Part shown: positions 56,815 to 64,000 of the stretch, piece by piece
Layout: the number at the start of each line of letters is the position of its first letter
Position numbering within the stretch: position 1 is the first letter of the stretch
Assembly: GCF_031456835.1 (NCBI RefSeq)
Contig: NZ_JAVDVK010000001.1
Coordinates: forward strand, 1,364,001 to 1,428,000
Reading direction: 5' to 3'
Length of the DNA stretch: 64,000 bases
DNA from: Leifsonia shinshuensis
GTDB lineage: Bacteria; Actinomycetota; Actinomycetes; Actinomycetales; Microbacteriaceae
Program-made: the position numbers and the translations under genes
The notes under the pieces: generated by a model
Told to the model about the DNA's origin: nothing
The model's input: only the letters and a program-made list of their open reading frames with translations
Database searches by the model: none

Positions 56815-58215
56815 GTGACACCCTCCGACGACCGCGCCCGCCCGCGCACCGGCTGGGCGGTGACCGCGCTCAGCCTCGGCACGCTCCTGAACCCGCTCAA
56901 CTCCTCCATGATCGCCGTGGCGCTGGTGCCGCTGCAGCACGACTTCGGTGTGGATGTGACAGCGGTCACCTGGGTGATCACCTCGTTCTATCTCGCCTCA
57001 GCGGCAGGGCAGCCGCTGATGGGTCGCCTCGCGGACCGGTTCGGTCCGCGCCGCCTGTTCCTGTTCGGGATGGTCGTGGTCGCGCTCGCGTGCGCCGTCA
57101 CGCCGTTCTCGGGGTCGTTCGCCGCGGTGTGCGCGGGCCGTGTCGCGCTGGCCATCGGCACGGCGACGGCGTTCCCGTCGGCGATCGCGATGCTGCGTCC
57201 CCTCGCCGCGCAGTCCGGTGTCGGGACGCCGCGCCTGCTCGGGCGCATCCAGATCGCCAACACGTCGGGTGCCGCGATCGGGCCGGTGCTGGGCGGAGCG
57301 CTGGTCACCTTCCTCGGCTGGCAGGCGATCTTCTGGGTGAACGTGCCGCTGGCCGCGCTCACCTTCGTCGGCGTACAGCTGTTCGCCCCGCGTGACGCCG
57401 AGCGCGCGCGGACGCCGCTCAGCCGGACGCTCGCCGAGTCGGACATCCCGGGCATCCTGCTGTTCGTCGCCACGCTGACGTCGCTGCTGGTGTTCCTGCT
57501 CGACCTGCACCCGCAGCCGCTGTGGTGGCTGCTCCCGGTGTGCGTCGTCGCGGCCGGGCTGTTCGTCTGGCGGGAACTCCGCAGCACGCATCCGTTCCTC
57601 GACCTGCGACTGCTGGCGGCGAACCGGCGGCTGCTCATGGTCTACCTGTGCTTCGCCATCTTCAACGTGGTCTACTACTCGGCGTTCTTCGGCCTCCCCC
57701 AGTACCTGCAGACGCACGACGGTTACTCGGCGGGGGCCGCCGGTCTGCTGATGTTCCCGCTGGCGGCGGTCACCATCGTCGTGACGCCGCTGGCGGCGCG
57801 GGCGATCGAGTCGATCGGGCTGCGGCCGACCCTGCTCTCGGGCGCGGTCGCGCTCGTGGCCGGCGCGGCCCTGCTCGCGGTCGCCGCGATCACGCCGGCG
57901 CCGTGGGCGGTGCTGCTGCTGACCGCAGCGCTCGGCATCCCCTACTGCGTGGTCAGCATCGCGATGAACCAGGCGCTCTACTCGTCGGCGCGACCGGAGG
58001 ACAGCGGCGTCGCGGCGGGCATCTTCCAGACGTCGAGGTACGTGGGCGCCATCGTGGCGACGACGGTCCTCGGCCTGCTGTTCAGCGGCGGGACGACGGC
58101 GTCCAGCTGGCTCACGGCGGTCACCGTGGCGACGGCGCTGGCCGTGGTGCATCTCGCGCTGCTGGTGTTCGTCCGGCCGCGCAGTCCGCGCGCGGAGCAG
58201 CCCGCGGCGGCGTGA
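56815..58215 (+). CDS. MFS exporter (DHA2/EmrB-type)
   Basis: 466 aa from GTG 56815, with about 13-14 hydrophobic segments. Helix 1 carries LLNPLNSSMIAVALVPLQHDFG, and GRLADRFGPRRLFLFGMVV is motif A. IQIANTSGAAIGPVLGGALVTFLGWQAIFW is motif C, indicating an antiporter. The substrate is unknown. The last 15 residues are basic and cytoplasmic. Confidence 0.88.
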   Translation: MTPSDDRARPRTGWAVTALSLGTLLNPLNSSMIAVALVPLQHDFGVDVTAVTWVITSFYLASAAGQPLMGRLADRFGPRRLFLFGMVVVALACAVTPFSGSFAAVCAGRVALAIGTATAFPSAIAMLRPLAAQSGVGTPRLLGRIQIANTSGAAIGPVLGGALVTFLGWQAIFWVNVPLAALTFVGVQLFAPRDAERARTPLSRTLAESDIPGILLFVATLTSLLVFLLDLHPQPLWWLLPVCVVAAGLFVWRELRSTHPFLDLRLLAANRRLLMVYLCFAIFNVVYYSAFFGLPQYLQTHDGYSAGAAGLLMFPLAAVTIVVTPLAARAIESIGLRPTLLSGAVALVAGAALLAVAAITPAPWAVLLLTAALGIPYCVVSIAMNQALYSSARPEDSGVAAGIFQTSRYVGAIVATTVLGLLFSGGTTASSWLTAVTVATALAVVHLALLVFVRPRSPRAEQPAAA

Positions 58216-58217
58216 GT

Positions 58218-58421
58218 TCAGGCGACGAGCGCCGTCCCGCCCGGCGGCACGGTGCCGCGCCGTCGCGCTGCGCTCGACGTCGATGCCTCGCGGCACAGTG
58301 GATTCGTGCAGCCCACCGGGAGCGCCACCACCGTCCACGACCCGCTCGACGTCCGCGCCAGTCTTCGCTCGGCGGAGAGCGGCCACCCGCACTCCGCGCA
58401 CACCTGTGCGTCCGCGACCAT
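58218..58421 (-). CDS. Small four-cysteine, zinc-ribbon-like protein
   Basis: 67 aa from ATG 58421 (58436 also possible, giving 72). It has CAECGWPL and, 33 residues later, GCTNPLC: two cysteine pairs at the spacing of a small zinc ribbon. The tail is Ser/Arg-rich and Pro/Gly-rich. No clear ribosome site. It ends three bases from the MFS stop, convergent. Probably real because the four cysteines are well placed, but short. Confidence 0.5.
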   Translation of the reverse strand: MVADAQVCAECGWPLSAERRLARTSSGSWTVVALPVGCTNPLCREASTSSAARRRGTVPPGGTALVA

Positions 58422-58618
58422 ACCGATCAACCCCATCCGTGACCCGTGGCGCCCGCTTCGCCACTTCCATGGTCCGCCCGGCGACCGCCGGAAGCAAGAG
58501 CGGGGTTCGTCCGGTGGACCGCCGCCCGCGGTTCGAATCGTGAGAAGGCCATGTAAAGAAACGGTAAGGACGCTGCCGGACGGCCGCGCCGGAGGCACGC
58601 GCCCGCCAAGATGGGAAC

Positions 58619-59308
58619 GTGGGCGATGACAGGGGCCTCGTGCTGGTGGTCGAGGACGAGCCGGCGATCGCCGAGCTGGAGCGGATGTATCTGGCCGATG
58701 CCGGATTCGGCGTTCATGTCGAGCGCGATGGGTCCCGCGCACTCGAGTCGGTGTCCCGCCTGCGCCCCGCGGCCATCGTGCTCGACATCGGCGTCCCGGG
58801 AATGGACGGCGTCGAGGTCTGCCGACGGCTCCGGGCCCGGGGCGACTGGACGCCGGTGGTGTTCGTGACGGCGCGCGATGACGAGGTGGACCGCATCCTG
58901 GGCCTGGAGCTGGGCGCCGACGATTACGTGACCAAGCCGTTCTCGCCGCGCGAGCTGGTGGCGCGCATCCGCGGCCTGATCCGTCGTGCGGCCGGCTCCC
59001 CTGGCGCCGAGGCCCGCCGGATCGGTCCGGTGAGCCTGGACCCGGCACGCCGGCGCGTGGAGGCCGGGGGCGCGCGGGTGGAGCTGACCGCCACCGAGTT
59101 CGATCTGCTGGAGCACCTGATGTCGCAGCCCGGGAGGGTGTTCACCCGCGAGCAGCTGCTCTCCTCGGTCTGGGGCGTCGCCGACTACAGCAGCAGCCGC
59201 ACCGTGGACGTGCATGTCGCGCAGCTGCGCACCAAGCTCGGCGACGCCTCCTGGATCATCCGCACGGCACGCGGCGTCGGCTACAGCGCCGCCGGGGCCG
59301 ATGACTGA
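58619..59308 (+). CDS. OmpR/PhoB-type response regulator
   Basis: 229 aa from GTG 58619. Receiver domain at about 8-118: EDEP, the phosphoacceptor Asp in IVLDIGVPGMDG, the switch Thr and Lys in VTARDDE and VTKPFSP. Winged-helix domain at about 135-225 (ELTATEFDLLEHLMSQPGRVFTREQLLSSVWG). Overlaps the histidine kinase gene by eight bases. Together they form a two-component system; the signal is unknown. Confidence 0.94.
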   Translation: MGDDRGLVLVVEDEPAIAELERMYLADAGFGVHVERDGSRALESVSRLRPAAIVLDIGVPGMDGVEVCRRLRARGDWTPVVFVTARDDEVDRILGLELGADDYVTKPFSPRELVARIRGLIRRAAGSPGAEARRIGPVSLDPARRRVEAGGARVELTATEFDLLEHLMSQPGRVFTREQLLSSVWGVADYSSSRTVDVHVAQLRTKLGDASWIIRTARGVGYSAAGADD

Positions 59309-60704
59309 CGCCGCTCGCACGCCGCCGCTCCCCTGCGCCCGGCGCTGGAGCGCCTCCCTCGCCGGCCGGATCATGGTCGGGACCGTCGCGGTCGGGGTGA
59401 TCGCTGTGCTGGTGACCGCGTTGCTCGCCGTCCAGGTCGTGCAGTCGGTGGCCGAGAGCCAGGCGCGGCAGCAGCTCAAGGCGCAGGCGACGGCCCTCGT
59501 CGCCGTCCGGGCGTCCGGCGTGCGGCTCGGTGCAGCGCGGCTGGCGGTGCTCGGCGACCGGTTCGCCGTGGTGGATGCGGACGGCACCCTCTCGGGTCCG
59601 GCGCGGGCCGCGGTGCCCGCGAGTGCTGTGCGCGACCTGACACGCGGACGGTCGGTCTCCGGTTCGACGACGCTCGCCGGGCACGACGCCGTCTACGTCG
59701 GCATCCCGGCGGCGGACGGTGGAGGCGTCGTCGGCGTGCGGAAAGTGGCCGACATCGCCGCGGCCGATGCGGAGCTGACCCGCTGGCTGCTCCTCGCTCT
59801 CGCCGGCGGCCTCGTCGTGGCCGTCGTCAGCGGGGTGCTGCTCGCGCGCCGCCTCGGGCGCCCCCTCACCCGTATCGCGGGGAGCGCGCGAGCCCTCGCC
59901 GCAGGCGGCCGGGGCGTGCCGATCCGGGACGAGTCGATCGCCGAGATCGACGACATCGCGCACGCTCTACGCGGGCTGGATGGAGCGCTCACGGTGAGCG
60001 AGGAGCGGCAGCGCGAGTTCCTGCTGTCGGTGTCCCACGAGATCCGCACGCCGCTCACCGCGATCCGCGGGTACGCCGAGGCCCTGGGGGACGGCATGGT
60101 GGCCCCGGACGATCGGATGCGCGTCGGCCGCACGCTCGCCGAGGAGTCGGAGCGGCTCCGCCGGTTCCTCGACGACCTGCTGGAGCTGGCGCGCCTTGAA
60201 GCCGACGACTTCCGCCTCGACCCGCAGCCCGTCGACCCGGGTTCGACGGTGATCGCCGCCGTTGATGCCTGGCAGGGAGCGGCCGGACGCGTCGACGTGC
60301 CTCTCCGCGCAGAGCTCGCTCCGGGCATCCCGACCGTGGTGACCGACGGGATGCGCCTGCGGCAAGTGCTCGACGGACTGATCGAGAACGCACTGCGCGC
60401 CACCCCCTCCGGGTCCCCGATCGTGGTGGCGGCTTCGCCGGCGCCGGGCGGCGGCGTCCGGCTCTCGGTGCGTGACGGCGGGCCGGGGCTGACCGAGCAG
60501 GATGCGGAGGTCGCGTTCGAGCGCGGCGAACTGCGCGATCGGTACCGGGAGGTGCGCTCGGTCGGCACCGGGCTCGGACTGTCGATCGCCCGCCGCCTGG
60601 TCGGGCGGCTCGGCGGGACCATCGGGGTGGGCGCGGCGCCCGAGGGCGGCGCCTCCTTCGACGTCTCCTTACCTTCCTCGAACATTCCCCGAGCGGAGCG
60701 CTGA
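59301..60704 (+). CDS. Sensor histidine kinase
   Basis: 467 aa from ATG 59301. TM1 at about 24-46, an extracellular sensor domain to about 155, TM2 at about 157-180, HAMP, HisKA with SVSHEIRTPLTAIRGYAEAL (phospho-His), then HATPase_c with N box ENALRAT, G1 DGGPGL and G2 GTGLGLSIARRL. Overlaps the response regulator gene and precedes a small anchored protein by 23 bases. Confidence 0.94.
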   Translation: MTDAARTPPLPCARRWSASLAGRIMVGTVAVGVIAVLVTALLAVQVVQSVAESQARQQLKAQATALVAVRASGVRLGAARLAVLGDRFAVVDADGTLSGPARAAVPASAVRDLTRGRSVSGSTTLAGHDAVYVGIPAADGGGVVGVRKVADIAAADAELTRWLLLALAGGLVVAVVSGVLLARRLGRPLTRIAGSARALAAGGRGVPIRDESIAEIDDIAHALRGLDGALTVSEERQREFLLSVSHEIRTPLTAIRGYAEALGDGMVAPDDRMRVGRTLAEESERLRRFLDDLLELARLEADDFRLDPQPVDPGSTVIAAVDAWQGAAGRVDVPLRAELAPGIPTVVTDGMRLRQVLDGLIENALRATPSGSPIVVAASPAPGGGVRLSVRDGGPGLTEQDAEVAFERGELRDRYREVRSVGTGLGLSIARRLVGRLGGTIGVGAAPEGGASFDVSLPSSNIPRAER

Positions 60705-60727
60705 CACGTCCCTGGGACGCTGGCGTC

Positions 60728-61312
60728 ATGAGCGACAACGACATCCCCACCCCTCTCGCGTCCGACGAGACGCGCCCGTACGACACCGTGAGCGCCCCCG
60801 GCGCTGCCGTCCCCTCGGCGCCGCCTGCCCAACCCGCCGCACCCGAACCGTTCGTGCGGCGGCACGCTGTGGCCGTCGCGATCGTCGCCGCGGTGCTCGC
60901 GGTCATCGTCGTCGCCGGAGGCACGGCGTGGGGCGTCTCCGCGGCCGTCGCGAGCACGCAGACGGCGAGCGCGCCCATGAAGCCGACCGTCCACGCCGCC
61001 GGCACGAAAGCTTCCGCTCGCAAGGCTGCCGCTTCCAAGCACGCGAAGGCGCACGCCGTGCGGGGAACGATCACCGCGATCTCCGGGGACAGCTGGACTG
61101 TTCGCAGCGCATCCGGCAAGACGGCGACGGTCAAGCTCGACTCGGCGACCACCTTCGGCACGAAGAAGACCCCTGCCACTCGCGACTCCTTCGCCGTCGG
61201 CGACCGCATCGGGGTGCTCGGCACGCGGTCGGGCACGACGGTGACTGCGAAGAAGATCGTCCATCTCCACGCCACCTCGACGGGCACTCCGAGCCCTGCG
61301 CCGTCGGCCTGA
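60728..61312 (+). CDS. Membrane-anchored DUF5666-like protein
   Basis: 194 aa. A proline-rich cytoplasmic N-terminus and one helix at about 47-70 are followed by an Ala/Lys/Ser-rich linker. The external beta domain is like DUF5666: GTITAISGDSWTV, TVKLDSATTFGT, VGDRIGVLGTRSGTTVTAKKIV. Unknown function. Immediately downstream of the histidine kinase, it may be a target or accessory of that system. Confidence 0.75.
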   Translation: MSDNDIPTPLASDETRPYDTVSAPGAAVPSAPPAQPAAPEPFVRRHAVAVAIVAAVLAVIVVAGGTAWGVSAAVASTQTASAPMKPTVHAAGTKASARKAAASKHAKAHAVRGTITAISGDSWTVRSASGKTATVKLDSATTFGTKKTPATRDSFAVGDRIGVLGTRSGTTVTAKKIVHLHATSTGTPSPAPSA

Positions 61313-61352
61313 TCCGCCCATGGGCCGCCCGGTTCTCGGTAACGTCGTCGAC

Positions 61353-62009
61353 ATGCAGTGCGATGTCCCCACCTCGGTCGGCCCAGGGCGCCTGACGGTG
61401 TCCGCCGCCCCGGAGCCCACCGCCGTGCTCTGGCTGGGCCACGGCGCGGGCGGCGGCATCGACGCGCCCGACCTCGCCGTGCTGGCGTCGCGGCTGCCCG
61501 ACCGCGGCATCACCGTGATCCGCTACGAGCAGCCGTGGCGGGTCGCGGGTAAGCGCGTCGCCGCGCGGCCGGCCACTCTCGACGTGGCGTGGCTCGAGAC
61601 CGCGCCGGCCGTCCGGGAGCTTGCGCACGGGCTCCCGCTCGTCGTCGGGGGACGCAGCGCGGGTGCGCGCGTCGCCTGTCGCACCGCCGCATCCACCGGT
61701 GCCGCCGGCGTGGTCTGCCTCGCGTTCCCGCTGCACCCGCCGGGCCGACAGGACGCGTCACGGCTGGACGAGCTCCGCGAACCGGACGTGCCCGTCCTCG
61801 TGCTGCAGGGCGGCCGGGACCCGTTCGGCGGCGCCGAGCAGCTCGTGGCCGAACTCGGCACGCAGACGGGCGTCCGGGTGGTGGAGGTGCCCGGCGCCGA
61901 TCACGGCATGAAGGTGGCGAAGGCCTCCGCGTTCGGGCCGGCGGACGTGCGCGAACTGCTCACCGCGTCGGTGGAGGGGTTCGTGCGCGAGGTCAGTAGT
62001 CGCCCTTGA
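61353..62009 (+). CDS. Small alpha/beta hydrolase (KANL3/Tex30-like)
   Basis: 218 aa from ATG 61353. LWLGHGAGGGIDAPDLAVLA opens, then the nucleophile elbow GGRSAGARVA and the C-terminal Asp-His region (LQGGRDPFGG, PGADHGMKV). The length and motifs match the small Tex30/KANL3-type hydrolases, usually of unknown substrate. Its last 17 bases overlap the 3' end of the convergent gene on minus. Confidence 0.82.
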   Translation: MQCDVPTSVGPGRLTVSAAPEPTAVLWLGHGAGGGIDAPDLAVLASRLPDRGITVIRYEQPWRVAGKRVAARPATLDVAWLETAPAVRELAHGLPLVVGGRSAGARVACRTAASTGAAGVVCLAFPLHPPGRQDASRLDELREPDVPVLVLQGGRDPFGGAEQLVAELGTQTGVRVVEVPGADHGMKVAKASAFGPADVRELLTASVEGFVREVSSRP

Positions 62010-62454
62010 CGACGAAGTAGGACCCGCGGATGGTGCCGGCCAGCTTCGACCGCTGGCGCGCGAACTTGAACGCGGAGAGCTCGTCGGGCTCGTCCATCCC
62101 ATCGGAGAGCTTGAACCCGACGGCGCGCTTGCCCGCATCCTCCAGCGTCCAGAGCAGGTTCACCGACAGGCCGGACTCGTAGAAGACGTAGGTCCAGTCG
62201 ATCCCCTCGACTTGGAACCGTGTCGCCTCGAGCGCCGGCGACGCGATCACGATGCCGCGCTCCTCCTCGAGCACCCGGGCGACGCGCGCGACGGCGTCCG
62301 CCTCCTCCTCTGCCGTTCCGACGGTGAAGGCGTGGTCGTACTTGTTGCGGAAGTAGCGCGCCTCGTTCGCCCGCAGCCCCGCGAGCGCCTCGGCGACCGG
62401 GGACGACTCCAGCCCGACGGTGGACACGTTCTCGAAGTCGACGACGTACGGCAT
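61993..62454 (-). CDS. Protein of unknown function (153 aa)
   Basis: 153 aa from ATG 62454, with GGGAGG about six bases upstream. It opens MPYVVDFENVSTVGLESSPV, then an Ala/Glu-rich helical part (GTAEEEADAVARVARVLEEERG), then FQVEGIDWTYVFYESGLSVNLLW. No known motif or membrane segment. Codon use fits the genome. Its 3' end overlaps the hydrolase gene by 17 bases. I do not recognise the family. Confidence 0.7.
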   Translation of the reverse strand: MPYVVDFENVSTVGLESSPVAEALAGLRANEARYFRNKYDHAFTVGTAEEEADAVARVARVLEEERGIVIASPALEATRFQVEGIDWTYVFYESGLSVNLLWTLEDAGKRAVGFKLSDGMDEPDELSAFKFARQRSKLAGTIRGSYFVVKGDY

Positions 62455-62572
62455 GTTGCCCTCCCGGATCTCGGCGGCGGCTCGCCGCCCGCACCAACCT
62501 AGCGCGACGAGTGGATGCGGTGCACGGGCGTGTCCGCTGCGCACGGCCCGGAAGGAGCGCGAGGATCGACGG

Positions 62573-63112
62573 GTGTCCGACCTGCTGATGCGCATCCAGA
62601 GTCCCGAGTTCCAGGCGATGTCCGAGCGCGTGCTCGAGGTGACCGCCCTCACGTCCCGCCTCAACGTGCTGCCCTTCGACGATGAGGCGGGCAAGGCGGA
62701 GCTGTTCGAGCGCATCCTCGGCCGTCCGCTGCCGCCGCGCGCCACGATCTACCCGCCGTTCTTCACCGACCACGGGCTCAACCTCGACCTCGCGGACCGC
62801 GTCTTCATCAACCAGAACTGCACGTTCCTCGACTATGCGGGCATCCGCCTGGCCGAGCGCGTCATGGTCGCGCCCCAGGCGACCTTCATCACGGTCGGAC
62901 ACCCCGTCGACACCGAGGACCGCCGCATCTGGCTGACCGGAGGCCCGATCGACGTGGAGGAGAACGTGTGGATCGGCGCGGGCGCCACGATCCTACCCGG
63001 TGTCACGATCGGCCGAGACTCCGTGATCGCGGCAGGCGCGGTCGTCGCGGAGGACGTGCCGCCGCGGAGTCTCGTAGCGGGCGGGAAGGCGACGGTGCGA
63101 CGGTCCTGGTGA
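62573..63112 (+). CDS. Maltose/galactoside O-acetyltransferase-like hexapeptide protein
   Basis: 179 aa from GTG 62573. N-terminal Mac domain-like helices, then a left-handed beta-helix of hexapeptide repeats (VFINQNCTFLDYAGIRLAERVMVAPQATF, VWIGAGATILPGVTIGRDSVIAAGAVV) and the catalytic His in TVGHPV. It belongs to the NodL/LacA/MAA group that acetylates sugars with acetyl-CoA. Shorter than the 200-aa norm. ATG 62588 is an alternative. Confidence 0.85.
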   Translation: MSDLLMRIQSPEFQAMSERVLEVTALTSRLNVLPFDDEAGKAELFERILGRPLPPRATIYPPFFTDHGLNLDLADRVFINQNCTFLDYAGIRLAERVMVAPQATFITVGHPVDTEDRRIWLTGGPIDVEENVWIGAGATILPGVTIGRDSVIAAGAVVAEDVPPRSLVAGGKATVRRSW

Positions 63113-63262
63113 CCGCGGGCTGCCGCGGCCCCGCGCGCCGTCTGGGCGCCCGCCGGGAAGGTGATCCGCCCTGTTCTGCGACACGGCCGGACGTGCTTGG
63201 ATGAGCGGGTGGGGCGTCCGACGAACGTCTCACCCGGACCGGCACGTCGCAGGAGCGCGAGT

Positions 63263-64000
63263 ATGGAGTTCGACAGACTGAGCGGGGCGGCGACCGACTC
63301 CGACCCCCAGATGCTCCTGCTCGAACTCATCGACAGCGTCGTCCGTTCGCTCCCGGCCGACGTCGCATCCCGCGCCCTGCTCGTCGAGCGCACCCGGTCG
63401 CTGAGCGACTGGATGGCACAGCGGCCCGGTCCGATCACCCGCCTGCGCCTGTCCGGTCCCACCGAGGCGCTGTCGCTGGAGTGGGAGCCGGGGCCGCGCT
63501 GGACCGCCACGGTGGAGCAGCTCCACGGGACGGTCTCGCTGTCGAGCCGCACCGTCCCCGTCAGTCAGTGGCTGACGGCGTTCGCCCAGCTCGTCACCGC
63601 CCTCGCGGTGAGCGCCGCGGAAGACGCGGCGGATTCGGAGCGCGCGCTGCAGGCGCTCGGGATCCTGGCGCCCGGATCGGAGGTCCGCGTCGACGACGCC
63701 AACCTCTCGCGCGACCTGCTGACCCTCGCCGCGCGCGTCCGGCGACGGGTCCCCGCGGAGGCGGCGGAGGCCGTGGAGCGGATCGGCGCCCTGCTGGCGG
63801 ACACACTCCCGCGAGTGGCCGGGACCGGCGAGCCCGAGGTGATCGTGCGCGTGGCGGCGACCGTGTACCTCCCCGACACGTTGCGGGCCTACCTCGCGCT
63901 GCCCGCCGGGTGGGCGGCCGAGCACACGCTCGCCGGCGGCCTCACCCCGGCTCAGGCGCTGATCGCGCAGCTCGACGCCCTCGAGTCCGCGGCGCGGACG
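63263..64000 (+). CDS. Unrecognised protein (cut by right edge)
   Basis: 246 codons are open from ATG 63263 to the window end, with AGGAG about seven bases upstream. It is soluble, rich in Ala, Leu and Arg, predicted mainly helical, with a LRLSGPTEALSLEWEPGPRWTATVEQLHG region in the middle. No motif recognised and the C-terminus is missing, so no function is proposed. Confidence 0.68.
   Translation, partial: MEFDRLSGAATDSDPQMLLLELIDSVVRSLPADVASRALLVERTRSLSDWMAQRPGPITRLRLSGPTEALSLEWEPGPRWTATVEQLHGTVSLSSRTVPVSQWLTAFAQLVTALAVSAAEDAADSERALQALGILAPGSEVRVDDANLSRDLLTLAARVRRRVPAEAAEAVERIGALLADTLPRVAGTGEPEVIVRVAATVYLPDTLRAYLALPAGWAAEHTLAGGLTPAQALIAQLDALESAART

Noticed and set aside
56988..57638. Gene opposite the second MFS exporter
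   Set aside because: Ser/Arg-rich antisense shadow with no ribosome site.

Overview
The window is high-GC DNA (roughly 70%), with many GTG starts, tight ATGA/GTGA overlaps and short intergenic gaps. The gene content (glycine-riboswitch gcvTHP, RamB-type regulator beside aceA/aceB, NrtR-led nad operon with a NifS-like gene, DUF7882-type small proteins) points to an actinobacterium. The family Microbacteriaceae, perhaps Leifsonia or a close relative, is my inference from overall gene content, not a database match. About 59 protein genes are supported. I saw no rRNA, tRNA, insertion sequence, prophage or CRISPR array.

Layout. 1-8.4 kb: citrate synthase (partial), dapC, fdxA and a small membrane protein on the minus strand, then the ferrous/ferric iron importer efeUOB on plus behind an IdeR/DtxR-type box, a lipoprotein and typA. 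8.5-15.6 kb: an oligopeptide ABC importer (fused ATPase, two permeases, binding protein), with an unrelated PH-like gene on the opposite strand inside it. 15.8-21.5 kb: a CPBP protease, then gcvT-gcvH-gcvP behind a tandem glycine riboswitch. 21.6-27.9 kb: an orphan ribbon-helix-helix antitoxin with a toxin-like remnant, then nrtR-nadA-nadB-nadC-nadS. 28-34.2 kb: envelope/stress proteins, an MFS exporter, an AhpD-like protein, an ADP-ribosylglycohydrolase/PfkB kinase pair and a DUF488 protein. 34.2-38.9 kb: the glyoxylate shunt (aceA-aceB) divergent from a RamB-like regulator. 38.9-46.6 kb: a membrane protein, then a LacI-controlled sugar importer and glycoside hydrolase with no ATPase gene. 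46.7-53.5 kb: an amine-oxidase-like flavoprotein, PucR regulator, methylmalonate-semialdehyde-type dehydrogenase and omega-aminotransferase, plausibly amine/beta-alanine catabolism. 53.5-64 kb: NYN/OST-HTH protein, quinone oxidoreductase, tandem DUF7882-like proteins, second MFS exporter, two-component system with a DUF5666-like protein, alpha/beta hydrolase, a sugar acetyltransferase and several unknowns.

The most unusual signal is not a gene. Nine long intergenic palindromes fall into two families, A (arms with CACGAAAAGTGCAC) and B (outer arm GATTTGTGCCAAATC or the variant CATTCGTSACGAATG), plus a tenth relative (C) that shares core words with both. Most sit at gene 3' ends. Four B units form a regularly spaced array (about 103 bp period) at 48206-48570 between two convergent genes. 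Two A copies bracket the sugar-utilisation operon. I do not recognise them as a named element.

Metabolically, the genes link iron uptake (efe), lysine/peptidoglycan precursor synthesis (dapC), one-carbon metabolism (gcv), de novo NAD synthesis with its own cysteine desulfurase for cluster supply, acetate/fatty-acid growth (aceA/aceB with RamB), and carbohydrate, peptide and amine use.
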